In this document: positions 50,530 through 60,614 of the stretch, piece after piece
Layout of the letters: each line of letters begins with the position of its first letter
Numbering within the stretch: the stretch's first letter is position 1
Source: Alphaproteobacteria bacterium
GTDB lineage: Bacteria > Pseudomonadota > Alphaproteobacteria > CALKHQ01
Direction of reading: 5' to 3'
DNA length: 64,000 nt
NCBI GenBank assembly: GCA_041396705.1
Contig: JAWKYB010000004.1
Span: 248,001-312,000, forward strand
Program-made: the position numbers and the translations under genes
Notes under the pieces: generated by a model
The model's database searches: none
Told to the model about the DNA's origin: nothing
Seen by the model: the letters and a program-made list of their open reading frames with translations, nothing else

Positions 50530-51069
50530 ATGGCACGCGAGGACAGCTACGCCGGCGCCGAGCGCAGCGGACGGACCATCAAGTCGCCCAGCGCGTTCCG
50601 CACCATTTCCGAGGTCGCCGGCGAGATCGACGTGCCGCAGCACGTCCTGCGCTTCTGGGAGACCAAGTTCAACCAGGTCAAGCCGCTGAAGCGGGCGGGC
50701 GGGCGCCGTTACTACCGCCCCGAGGACGTGGCCCTGCTCGGCCGGATCCGCAGCCTGCTCTACGAGGAAGGCTACACCATCAAGGGCGTGCAGAAGCTGC
50801 TGCGCAGCGGCGGTGTGCGCGCGCTTGAGGGCGGCGGGGCCGCTGGCGACCAGGCGGAGCTGGCGGAGGACGAGGCCGACAGCGGGGCGGCGGCGGGTCC
50901 GGAAGGTCGCGCCAGCGCACCGGCGGCGGACGAAGCGATGCCGGCCGCGGCCGCGCCTGCGGCGCGCGCGGCCGCCGCGTTGCCCGACGACGTCGAGGCC
51001 GAATTGCGCAGCCTGCGGAGAGAACTCGGCATGTTGCGTGATCAGCTGCGCGGCAAGCGCTCGGGCTGA
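50530..51069 (+). CDS. MerR-family transcriptional regulator
   Basis: A 179-residue regulator with an N-terminal MerR winged helix (FRTISEVAGEIDVPQHVLRF, then WETKFNQVKPLKRAGGRRYY and RPEDVALLGRIRSLLYEEGY). The middle is a low-complexity Ala/Gly/Glu linker and the C-terminus (DDVEAELRSLRRELGMLRDQ) is a short coiled coil. It lacks metal-binding cysteines. It matches the conserved MerR-like protein next to ihfA, whose targets are not known to me. Confidence 0.88.
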   Translation: MAREDSYAGAERSGRTIKSPSAFRTISEVAGEIDVPQHVLRFWETKFNQVKPLKRAGGRRYYRPEDVALLGRIRSLLYEEGYTIKGVQKLLRSGGVRALEGGGAAGDQAELAEDEADSGAAAGPEGRASAPAADEAMPAAAAPAARAAAALPDDVEAELRSLRRELGMLRDQLRGKRSG

Positions 51070-51282
51070 GCAACCGGCCGGCGACCGTTTCCGCCGTCCT
51101 GGGAGCGCAGACCCGCCGCGCCGGGGCCGTCCGGATACGGACCCGCCGGCCGACCCGCACAGATTTCGGGTGACAGTCATTTAATCTGCGGCAGAATCGC
51201 CGCCGCCTATGCTTTCGGGACTCGGGCTTATTTACAAGTGAAGGCTGGGCAATACACCAAGGCCGGAGCAACGGAGGGGAAG

Positions 51283-51705
51283 ATGCTGAAGGAATTCAAA
51301 GAATTTGCCATGCGTGGCAATGTCATCGACATGGCGGTCGGCATCATCATCGGTGCCGCATTTGGTGCGATCGTCACGTCGCTGGTGAACGACATCATCA
51401 TGCCGCCCATCGGCGTGCTGCTCGGCGGCGTCGACTTCAGCAACATCTTCATCCAGCTCGGCGGCGAGGAGCACATGCCGTCGGTCGAGGCTGCCGCCGC
51501 TGCCGGCATCCCGACGCTGAACATCGGCATCTTCATCAACACGGTGATCAACTTCCTGATCATCGCCTTTTCGATCTTCATCGTGATCAAGCAGATGAAT
51601 CGCTTCATGAAGAAGAAGGAAGAAGAGAAGCCTGCCGAGCCGGCAAAGCCCGCGGAAGACATCGTGCTGCTGACGGAAATCCGCGACCTGCTGAAGACGA
51701 AGTAG
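51283..51705 (+). CDS. mscL: Large-conductance mechanosensitive channel MscL
   Basis: Homopentameric inner-membrane channel that opens under membrane tension to release solutes during osmotic downshock; 140 residues. It has the N-terminal amphipathic helix MLKEFKEFAMRGNVIDMAVG, the pore helix with GIIIGAAFGAIVTSLVNDII and MPPIG, a periplasmic loop, TM2 (NTVINFLIIAFSIFIVIKQM) and a charged C-terminal bundle helix. ACGGAGGGG precedes the ATG at 51283. It converges on the giant subtilase gene. Confidence 0.95.
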   Translation: MLKEFKEFAMRGNVIDMAVGIIIGAAFGAIVTSLVNDIIMPPIGVLLGGVDFSNIFIQLGGEEHMPSVEAAAAAGIPTLNIGIFINTVINFLIIAFSIFIVIKQMNRFMKKKEEEKPAEPAKPAEDIVLLTEIRDLLKTK

Positions 51706-51809
51706 CGCCGACCGCCCACTGCAATCCCCCGGGGCGGCGCCGCGCTCCGGGGGCACTATCTGCGGTCTGGCAGTCTGTGCGGCGGCTCCGCGGCGGGGCC
51801 GCGCCGCGT

Positions 51810-54800
51810 TCATGCCGCGAAGGCGGCCACGTCGTCGACCACCGGCCACGGCTCGGCCAGCAGGTCCGTCGGCATCGGTGGGCTCTGCGCCGGCTCGAAC
51901 GCCGGGGTGCCGGCACCGGTGTCGGCCAGCAGGTCGATCTCCGCTCCGCCGCCGCTCGCATCGAGAATGTCCGCGCTCTCCGTTCCGGCGCCGCTGCTGC
52001 CGGCGCCGTCGTCGTCCTCGATCGTACCGACCGCCCGCGCGGCGGTGATGGAGCCGCCGCCGGACGGGTTCGACAGGGTGACCGTGAAACCCTCGTCGTT
52101 CTCGGTCGCGGCGTCGCCGGCGACTTGCACGGTGATGGTCTTGCTGCTTTCGCCGGCGGCGAAGCTGACGGTGCCGGACGGCAGCACGCCGCCGACGAAA
52201 TCGGCCGCGTCGGCCGCATCGCCGGCCTGCCAGTTCCAGCTGTCGTTCGCCGTCTTCTGGATCGCGCCGGCGGGCACGGCGTCGTCGAACCACACCTGGT
52301 CGCTGCCGTTGTGCGCGACGCCGGCCTTGTCCCAGGTGGCGCTGCCGTTGTTGAGGATGAAGCCCATGCCGTTGACGGTGCGGCCTTCCAGCCCGATCGC
52401 GCCGGCCGGTACTTCCAGCCGTGCCCATTCGCCCGCCGTCGGCAGCGGCCCCATGTATCTGCGCGCTTCGGTGCCGTCGACGCCGATGGCGAGTTCGTTC
52501 GCGCCCCAATAGACGCGGTGCCCCCAGCTGCCGTCGTTCCAGTGCAGCATGATCTCGGTCGGCGGGTTGTCCGGATCGAGGCGGACGTAGACGAACAGCG
52601 TGTCGCCCTTGGCGACGCTCATCGTGTCGCTTGCCGCATAGAAATAATGCTGGTGATAGCCGGACACGTTGGCCGACTGGTGCGCCACCGTGCCGGAGAA
52701 CACATTGGCCTGGCTCCCGCCGACGGCATAGTCGACCGTCGCCGCGCTCGCGATGCCGGTGCTGCGGGTGACGGTGAAGGTGTAGGCGCTGCTGCCGGAA
52801 TCGCCCTCGGCATGGCCGCCGTCGGCGGCCGCGATGGCGAAAGTCGAGGGCGTGGCGGCGACGTCGTCGTTGCGGATGATGCCGGCGGCGCTTGCGGTAG
52901 CGATGGTGGCGCCGCCGGAGGCGTTGGACAGCGTGACGGCGAAGGTCTCGTCGCTCTCCACCGTGGTGTCGCCGGCGACCTGCACGGTGACCGTCTTCGA
53001 CGTCTCGCCGGCGGCGAAGCTGACGGTGCCCGACGGCAGGTGCCGCCGGCGAAGTCGGCCGCGCCTGCCGCGCTGCTGCCGAGCCGGCAACGGCATAGTC
53101 GACCGTGGTGGCACCGCTGGTGTTGGTGGCGCGGGTGACGGTGAAGGTGAACGCGGTCGAGCCGCTGTTGCCCTCGGCCTTGTCCGCGCTCAGCGCGGCG
53201 ATGGACAACTGCGCCGGCAGCGCGTCGTCGTTGCGGATGGTGCCGGTGGCGCTTGCGGTGGCGACGGTGGCGCCGCCGGAGGCGTTCGACAGCGTGACGG
53301 CGAAGGTCTCGTCGCTCTCCACCGTGGTGTCGCCCGCGACCTGCACGGTGATCGTCTTCGACGTCTCGCCGGCGGCGAAGCTGACGGTGCCGCTCGGCAG
53401 CACCCCGCCGGCGAAGTCGGCCGCGCCTGCCGCGCTGCTGCCGGAGCCGGCAACGGCATAGTCGACCGTGGTGGCACCGGAGGTGTTGTCGGCGCGCGTG
53501 ACGGTGAAGGTGAAGGCGGTCGAGCCGCTGTTGCCCTCGGCCTTGTCGGCGCTCAGCGCGGCAATCGACAGCTGGGCTGGCAAGGCGTCGTCGTTGCGGA
53601 TGGTGCCGGTGGCCGATGCCGTGGCGATGGTGGCGCCGCCGGACGCATTGGACAGCGTGACGGCGAAGGTCTCGTCGCTCTCCACCGTGGTGTCGCCGGC
53701 GACCTGCACGGTGACGGTCTTCGCCGTCTCGCCGGCGGCGAAGCTGACGGTGCCGCTCGGCAGCACCCCGCCGGCGAAGTCGGCCGCGCCTGCCGCGCTG
53801 CTGCCGGAGCCGGCGACGGCATAGTCGACCGTGGTGGCACCGCTGGTGTTGGTGGCGCGGGTGACGGTGAAGGTGAAGGCGGTCGAGCCGCTGTTGCCCT
53901 CATGGCGAGTTCGTTCGCTCCCCAATAGGCGCGATGGCCCCAGCTGCCGTCGTTCCAGTGCAGCATGATCTCGGTCGGCGGATTGCTCGGATCGATCCGG
54001 ACGTAGACGAACAGCGTGTCGCCGGTGCCGACGCTCATCGTCTGCGTCGCACCGTAGAAATAATGCTGATGGTAGCCCGCCACGGCCGCCGACTGGTGCG
54101 CATCCGTGCCCGACCAGGCTGCGATGGTGCCGCGGCCGCTCACGTCGTAGTCCACGGTCGTGGTGCCGCTGCTGTCGCCCGACCGGCTGACCGTGAAGGT
54201 GAAGTCGGCCGTGCCGGCGCCCGACTCCGACTTCACCGCATCGAGTGCCGCGATCGAGATCTGCGCCGGTCCGGACCCGGAATCGTCGTTGCGGATGGTG
54301 CCGGTGGCGCTTGCGGTGGCGATGGTCGCGCCGCCGGACGCATTGGACAGCGTGACGGCGAAGGTCTCGTCGCTCTCCACCGTGGTGTCGCCGGCGACCT
54401 GCACGGTGACGGTCTTCGCCGTCTCGCCGGCGGCGAAGCTGACCGTGCCGGAGGGCAGGGTGCCGCCGGCGAAGTCCGCGGCGCCGGCCGCGCTGCTGCC
54501 GGAGCCGGCGACGGCATAGTCGACCGTGGTGGCACCGCTGGTGTTGTCGGCGCGGGTGACGGTGAAGGTGAAGGCGGTCGAGCCGCTGTTGCCCTCGGCC
54601 TTGTCCGCGCTGAGCGCGGCGATGGAAAGCTGCGCCGGCAGGCTGTCGTCGTTGCGGATGGTGCCGGTGGCGCTTGCGGTGGCGATGGTGGCGCCGCCGG
54701 AGGCGTTCGACAGCGTGACCGCGAAGGTCTCGTCGCTCTCCACCGTGGTGTCGCCGGCGACCTGCACGGTAACGGTCTTCGACGTCTCGCCGGCGGCGAA

Positions 54801-57742
54801 GCTGACGGTGCCGCTCGGCAACACCCCGCCGGCGAAGTCCGCGGCGCCGGCCGCGCTGCTGCCGGAGCCGGCGACGGCATAGTCGACCGTGGTGGCGCCG
54901 CTGGTGTTGGTGGCGCGGGTGACGGTGAAGGTGAAGGCGGTCGAGCCGCTGTTGCCCTCGGCCTTGTCGGCGCTCAGTGCGGCGATGGACAGCTGCGCCG
55001 GCAGCGCATCGTCGTTGCGGATGGTGCCGGCGGCGCTTGCGGTGGCGATGGTGGCGCCGCCGGACGCATTGGACAGCGTGACGGCGAAGGTCTCGTCGCT
55101 CTCCACCGTCGTGTCGCCGGCGACCTGCACGGTAACGGTCTTCGACGTCTCGCCGGCGGCGAAGCTGACGGTGCCGCTCGGCAACACCCCGCCGGCGAAG
55201 TCCGCGGCGCCGGCCGCGCTGCTGCCGGAGCCGGCGACGGCATAGTCGACCGTGGTGGCGCCGCTGGTGTTGGTGGCGCGGGTGACGGTGAAGGTGAAGG
55301 CGGTCGAGCCGCTGTTGCCCTCGGCCTTGTCGGCGCTCAGTGCGGCGATGGACAGCTGCGCCGGGACGCTGGCGGCGCTGGCGGAGTCGTCGTTCTCGAT
55401 CACGGCGCTGGCCGACGCGGTGGTGATCTTGCCGCTGGCCGAGGGTTCGACAGTGTGACCTTGAAGCCCTCGTCGCTCTCGTGGTTGGTGTCGCCGGCGA
55501 CCAGCACGGTGACGGTCTTCGCCGTCTCGCCGGCGGCGAAGCTGACCGTGCCGGAGGGCATGGCGCCGCCGACGAAATCGGACGCCGCGGCGGTGCCGCC
55601 CTCGATCCAACTCCAGCTGTCGTTGACCGCGGCCTGGGTCGCGCCGGCGGGCACCGCATCGTCGAACCAGACCTGGTCGGTGCCGTTGTGGCTGACGCCG
55701 GCCCTGTCCCACTGCGCGCTGCCGTCGTTGAGGATGAAGCCCATGCCGTTGACGCTGCGGCCTTCCAGCGCGACGGCGCTGGCCGGCACCTCCAGCCGCA
55801 CCCACTCGCCGGCGGTCGGCAGCGGGCCCATGTATTGCCGGCTCGCGGTGCCGTCGGTGCCGATGGCGAGGTCGTTCGCGCCCCAATAGGCGCGGTGGCC
55901 CCAGCTGCCGTCGTTCCAATGGACCATGATCTCGGTCGGCGGACTGCTCGGGTCGATCTTGACGTAGACGAACAGCGTGTCGCCGGTGCCGACGCTCATC
56001 GTGTCGGTCGCGCCGTAGAAGTAGTGCTGGTGATAGCCGGCGGCATCGGCGGATTCGTGCGCCGAGGTGCCGGAGACGACGCCGGCGACGCTGCCGGCAA
56101 CCGCGTAGTCGACCGTGACGGCCGATGCCGTGTCGCCGCCGCGCGTCACGGTGAAGGTGAACGCGGTCGCGCCGCTGTCGCCCTCGGCCTTCTCGGCGTC
56201 CAGCGCCGCGATCGACAGCGTCGGCACCTTCGGCGGCGCCATCGCGACGATGGCCTCGCCCAGCGCCTTCACGTCGACCAGCGGAAACGACAGACCGGTG
56301 TTGACGACGTTGTCGTTCTCGTTGTCGCCGTCGACGATGGTGGTGCCGGTCGACTTGATCAGGCTCTCGAACTCGGTGACCGTCAGCTTGCGGCCCAGCT
56401 CCTGCATCGCCAGATCCTGGGCCAGCGCCACGACGCCGGTCACGTGCGGCGCCGCCTGGCTGGTCCCGTGCATCGTCACCAAACCGCCGGTCGGCCCGGC
56501 CCCGGTGATCGGTGCGCCTGGGGCGAACACGGTGGTCAGCGTGTCGTCGCGCTGGCTGAACGGCGTGATGTAGCCGCTGCCGCTGGAATAGGCGACGGCG
56601 CCGCTGCCGTAGCTCCAGCCGCCGGTGTTGCCGTCGTAGACCGCGCCGATCGACAGCGAGTTCGGGTCCGCGGCCGGGTAGGAGACGCCCTGGACGCTGT
56701 TGAAGCCGTAGAAGTTGTTGCCGGACGCCGAGACCACGACGACGCCGAGGTTGGCCAGGGCGGCCATCTCGTCGGCGATGCCGTACAGCTGGACGGGCGT
56801 CTGGTAGTTGCCGCTGTCGCCCAGCGACATGTTCACGCTGACGATGTTGTAGGCGACGGCGTTGTTCACCACCCAGCGCAGCGCGTTCTCGATGTAGGAG
56901 AAATAGCCCGCGCCGGAATCCTGGAACACCTTGAGCGCGATGATGTCGACGCCGGGCGCCACGCCGGTGTAGGTGCCGTCCTGCGACCCGACGATGCTGG
57001 CCACGTTCGAGCCGTGACCGTTGACATCCGACGCGTTGCTGTCGCCGTTGCCGAAGTCGTACTGGTAGACGATCCGGTCGGCGATGCCGTTGCCGTCGCT
57101 GTCGGGTCCGAAGAACGCGTGTTTGAGGTCGATGCCGGTGTCGAGGATGACGCTGGCGAAGCCGCTTCCGTCGATGCCGACGAATCGGGTGTCGGCCCGG
57201 AAATCGTCCAGGTTGATCACGCCGCTGGACAAGTTGGTGGCCGGCTGCACGCCGGCATCCACCGGCGTCACCTCGCCGACGGTGAAGATCTCGATCGCCG
57301 AGCCGGTGGTGGTCAGGTTGATACCGGCGACCGTCTGCTCGATGGTCAGCGGGGCTGCGATGCTTTCGGCCGCGCCGGACTCGATCGACGGCCAGGGTGC
57401 GAAGCCGGTGAATGCGTCGCCGTCGGGGACATGACCCTCGGCCGGCAGGCTCCACGAGGTGGCGAACGGCGTACCGGTCGCGCTCGGCCACGGCGAATCC
57501 GCCGACAAGGCCTCGACCCAGGGCAGCGGCGCGCTGTCCGTCGCCGGTTCGCCGAGGAAGTCCCAGGTGGCGAGGCCGTGCCCATGTGCGCTGTCGGCGT
57601 GCGACGGCAGGCCCGGTAGCGTCGGGGCGAAGCCGCGGTCCGCATCGGCGAATGGCGAATCCAGCCCGGACCCCGTCCGTCCGCGGTGTGCTGCGAAGTC
57701 CGGAATCGACCAAGCGGTGTCTGTCAGTCTAGCGAACGACAC
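51810..57742 (-). CDS. Giant subtilase (S8 peptidase) with Calx-beta repeats and nested domains; frameshifted
   Basis: A cell-surface or secreted protease of about 1,970 residues if frames are joined. The S8 domain (about 130-500) has a complete triad: Asp201 in VILDTGID, His243 in NGHGSNVAS, Ser428 in HGTSQAAPH. Nine Calx-beta repeats follow, each ending in TLSN...IRNDD-like text. In three of them a second domain (YHQHYFYGATDTMSVGTGD to MGFILNDGSAQWDRAG) is nested inside the repeat. The C-terminus is acidic (ADILDASGGGAEIDLLADTG). No Sec signal is seen; type I secretion is possible. Frame breaks occur at about 55442, 53901, 53080 and 53040; three are single missing bases and one is an abrupt junction. 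Start is the GTG at 57742. Confidence 0.75.
52850..55365 (-). repeat. Tandem near-identical 363-bp Calx-beta repeat units
   Basis: The marker GTCGACCGTGGTGGC recurs at 53098, 53461, 53824, 54519, 54882 and 55245. Spacing is exactly 363 bp (121 codons) except between 53824 and 54519, where a nested-domain copy intervenes. The units are almost identical at the DNA level, which points to recent duplication or gene conversion and makes this stretch prone to assembly error. Confidence 0.85.
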
Positions 57743-57931
57743 TGCGCCCCCACTGCGCCCCCGGCACGGGCGGACCTATCGCCTTTCGGTGAATTCGCCA
57801 CACACCCGGACGCCAATTGCCACGCCTTTCGTTAGCCATTGCCCGGTGAGGAATAACGGATGGTTAAGCAAACAAGGCAACTTTTAGGCATATCCCGGAC
57901 AGGTGCAACCGCACCGCTCGCGGGCCTCGTT
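57743..57931. other. Intergenic region upstream of the subtilase
   Basis: A 189-bp gap between the sulfotransferase stop and the subtilase start. It contains an 11-bp direct repeat of GTGGGGGCGCA type on the minus strand just before the GTG start, the second copy supplying a G-rich RBS. The part near 57830-57890 is more AT-rich and probably holds the subtilase promoter, but no clear consensus is seen. Confidence 0.4.
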
Positions 57932-58912
57932 TCAGGCCAGGCGATAACCGACTGAGGCATAGGCGGTCGAGGCGTCGAGCGTCGTGTCCAGCCGCTGCCA
58001 TAGCCTGCGTTTCCATGCCGGCCAGCCGGCGGCGATGGCGTCCGGGCCCTGGGCCGGCGCCGTCGTCATCCTGTCGATCGCGTCCTGCGCGAAGACGTGG
58101 TCGAGAAAGCCGTCGTCGACCGCCACCGCGCCGTCGGTCATGGCCAGCAGCAGCGCGCGGAAGTAGGCGCGGTCCGCGGTCAGCCGCTCCATCGGCACGT
58201 GCAGGAACGGCTGCGCCAGCTCGCCGACCTCGACGGTCACCATGTGCAGGGCGGCGAGAAAGCCCATGGTGTGCGGGTCGTCGAGCGAGACGTCCAGCCC
58301 GGCGAGCAGGTCGCCGAACCGCGCCTGGAACGGCGCGCCGCCGACCGTCGCGTGGTAGTTCGACAGCTGGCGCGGCGTGTCCGGGTGGCCCTGGCGCACG
58401 AAATCCTTGGCGCTCTTCGCCGCCAGCGATTCGATCCGGGCGAATGGATGGCGCACCAGGTTGACCACGGCATAGCGCCGCCGCGCCTTGCCGCGGGCCT
58501 GGTAGCCGAGCAGGCTGGAGACGCTGAACTTGTGCACATTGGCCTGAAAGCGCGCCGGCCGCAGCCAGCGCAACGCCGCGAAATAGGCGTCCGGACCCAT
58601 CGGTTCGCGCCGGCGCATGTAGGCGGCGAGTATCCGCGCCCGGCGGGTCGGAGTCTGCCAGCGCGCCTCGCCGAACACCGGCAGGCCGAGCAGCGACAGG
58701 CTGCAGTTGAACGCCGGATGCGTGTTCAGGGCGGCGACCAGCCAATGGCAGGCCGTCCGCCCGTGCGACAGGAACATCAGCCCGTGCAGCGGCCGGTTGC
58801 GGTCGATCCCGCGCGGGAAAGCCAACCGCTCGGCCGCGATCCCGTCCACAGCGGATGCGTCCAGACCGGCCGCCGCTTTCCCTGCCTGGTCAAGGTGCCG
58901 GTTGGCGTCCAC
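57932..58912 (-). CDS. Sulfotransferase family protein
   Basis: PAPS-dependent sulfotransferase, about 326 residues. The 5'-phosphosulfate loop reads FLSHGRTACHWLVAALNTHP and the 3'-phosphate site reads VNLVRHPFARIESLAAKSAK. It likely sulfates a glycan made by this polysaccharide locus. The GTG at 58912 is the first start after the wzt-like stop at 58930; a longer reading would overlap the ATPase gene by 140 bases. It is the last gene of the minus-strand export operon. Confidence 0.75.
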   Translation of the reverse strand: MDANRHLDQAGKAAAGLDASAVDGIAAERLAFPRGIDRNRPLHGLMFLSHGRTACHWLVAALNTHPAFNCSLSLLGLPVFGEARWQTPTRRARILAAYMRRREPMGPDAYFAALRWLRPARFQANVHKFSVSSLLGYQARGKARRRYAVVNLVRHPFARIESLAAKSAKDFVRQGHPDTPRQLSNYHATVGGAPFQARFGDLLAGLDVSLDDPHTMGFLAALHMVTVEVGELAQPFLHVPMERLTADRAYFRALLLAMTDGAVAVDDGFLDHVFAQDAIDRMTTAPAQGPDAIAAGWPAWKRRLWQRLDTTLDASTAYASVGYRLA

Positions 58913-58929
58913 GGGTGCGGCGCGCCGGC

Positions 58930-59766
58930 CTAGGAAGCCGTCGCGGAGGCGGGTCGCGCCGGGTTGCCCGGCTGCCGGGCGCCTGCCGCGATGTGCTGCC
59001 GCCAGACGGTGTCGATGTCGCCGTATTCGACGACGCGGCCCTTGTCGAGCAGCATCCCGCGATCGCACCAGGTCTTCACCGTGCGCTCGCTGTGGCTGGC
59101 GATGACCACCGCCGACGCCCGGCCCATGAAATGCCGCAGCCGCTCGCGCGCCCGCTCGCGGAAGTCCTCGTCGCCGGCGCCCACCACCTCGTCCATCAGC
59201 ACGATGTCGCGCTGCACCGCCGTGGTCAGCGCGAAGCGCAGCCGCACCTTCATGCCGGTGGAATAGGTGCGGATCGGCAGGTGTAGGTAGTCGCCGAGGC
59301 CGGAGAACGCCGCGATATCCTCGGTCAGGGCGCCGAAGCGCTCGCGCGGCACGCCCATGATGATCGCCCGCTGCGCGATGCCCTCATAGCCGGTCGCGTC
59401 CGGGGTCAGGCCTTCGTTGAGGTTCAGCAGCACGCCGATGCTGCCGCGCACCGCGATCTCGCCCGCGATCGGCGTCAGGATGCCGGCGAGCGCGCGCAGC
59501 AGCGTCGACTTGCCGGCCCCGTTGTGGCCCAGCAGCGCGACGCGCTCGCCGGGGCGGACCTCGAAGCTGACGTCGTCGATCGCGCGCACGGCCACCCGCG
59601 CCCGGCGATAGCGCACGAACCCGCCGCCGATCGCCTCCTCTCCCTCGCGTCGCGCGCCGAGGCTGCGCGAGACCGGGTGCAGGGCCAGCACGTGGCGCAG
59701 CGAGCGCTGTTGGCCGTCGTACAGCGGGAACTCGATGCGCAGGTTGCGGCAGCGGATCGCGAACAT
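58930..59766 (-). CDS. Polysaccharide ABC exporter ATP-binding protein (KpsT/Wzt type)
   Basis: A 278-residue ATPase. Walker A LLGHNGAGKSTLL, the exporter-class signature YSTGMKVRLRFAL and Walker B DIVLMDEVVGAGD place it with Wzt, KpsT and TagH ATPases. The N-terminal stretch with LYDGQQRSLRHVLALHPVSR is also typical of that group. There is no C-terminal carbohydrate-binding domain, so it is closer to capsule (KpsT-like) than to O-antigen Wzt systems. It starts 2 bases after the permease stop. Confidence 0.88.
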   Translation of the reverse strand: MFAIRCRNLRIEFPLYDGQQRSLRHVLALHPVSRSLGARREGEEAIGGGFVRYRRARVAVRAIDDVSFEVRPGERVALLGHNGAGKSTLLRALAGILTPIAGEIAVRGSIGVLLNLNEGLTPDATGYEGIAQRAIIMGVPRERFGALTEDIAAFSGLGDYLHLPIRTYSTGMKVRLRFALTTAVQRDIVLMDEVVGAGDEDFRERARERLRHFMGRASAVVIASHSERTVKTWCDRGMLLDKGRVVEYGDIDTVWRQHIAAGARQPGNPARPASATAS

Positions 59767-59768
59767 CG

Positions 59769-60614
59769 CTACAGCCAATAGGCGATGCGGTGGCGCAAGG
59801 CCACGAAGGTGCCGGCCGCGGCCGTCCAGCCGAAGGCGGCCAGACCGGCCGTGACGCCCCAGTCCAGGCCCGACGGCCACTCGCCCAGCAGCGGCTTGCG
59901 CACCACCGCGATCACATAGGTCAGCGGATTGAGGTCGGCGATCAGCCGCCATTGCGCCAGCTGCTCGGGGTAGTACATCACCGGCGTCAGCCAGAACAGC
60001 ACGCCGATGCTGACCTGGACGATCAGCGGGATGTCGCGGAAGCGCGTCGACAGCACCGCCAGGATCAGCGGCGCCCACGCCACGGCCACGATGGCGAGCG
60101 GCAGGGTGACCAGCGCCAGCAACGCCGCCGGCAGCGGGAACACCGCGAACACCGCGTAGACGCCGACAAGCACGATCAGCTGGTGCAGCACGACGATGGT
60201 GCACTTGCTCATCGCCTTCAGGAAATGGGTCAGCAGAGGACTGGTGCTGTTGAGGATCTGCTCGTTCGCCGCGATCAGGCTCATCGCGCCGTCGTTGGCC
60301 AGCGCGCTGATCAGGTTCCACAGGATCAGGCCGGCCGCCAGATAGGGAAAGAAGCGTTCGCCCGCGTGGTTGAAGATCGCGCTGACGATCACCCCCATGG
60401 TCACAAGCTGGATGGCCAGCGTCAGGGCCAGCCACAGCGGACCGAGCGTGGAGCGGCGATAGCGCTGCTTGATCTCCAGCCAGGCCAGCAGCTGCCAGGT
60501 CCGCCATTGGCGCAGGCTCTCCGCCAGGTCGCGCAGCGCGGCGCGGCGGTGGCCGGTCGGGCTCCAGACGACCGGTGTCTCGGCTGCCGGTTCCGGCTGC
60601 GCCGGCGCGCTCAC
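59769..60614 (-). CDS. Polysaccharide ABC exporter permease (KpsM/Wzm type)
   Basis: A 281-residue ABC-2 type permease with six membrane helices. The start of the membrane domain (WQLLAWLEIKQRYRRSTLGP followed by LWLALTLAIQLVTMGVIVSA) and PLIVQVSIGVLFWLTPVMYY are characteristic. It pairs with the ATPase to move a finished polysaccharide out of the cytoplasm. The GTG start overlaps the preceding sulfotransferase stop at GTGA, which links sulfation and export in one operon. Confidence 0.88.
   Translation of the reverse strand: MSAPAQPEPAAETPVVWSPTGHRRAALRDLAESLRQWRTWQLLAWLEIKQRYRRSTLGPLWLALTLAIQLVTMGVIVSAIFNHAGERFFPYLAAGLILWNLISALANDGAMSLIAANEQILNSTSPLLTHFLKAMSKCTIVVLHQLIVLVGVYAVFAVFPLPAALLALVTLPLAIVAVAWAPLILAVLSTRFRDIPLIVQVSIGVLFWLTPVMYYPEQLAQWRLIADLNPLTYVIAVVRKPLLGEWPSGLDWGVTAGLAAFGWTAAAGTFVALRHRIAYWL

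Noticed and set aside
51070..51240. tRNA gene after the MerR gene
   Set aside because: Some alphaproteobacteria have one here, but no cloverleaf, anticodon stem or T-loop GGTTCRA-type box is present.
51726..51753. CCCCCGG / CCGGGGG hairpin between mscL and the subtilase as terminator
   Set aside because: No T-tract on either strand; it could be chance in such GC-rich DNA.
52850..55365. Regular repeats that could be taken for a CRISPR array
   Set aside because: The unit is 363 bp, in frame with a protein, and encodes Calx-beta domains; there are no short palindromic repeats with unique spacers and no cas genes.
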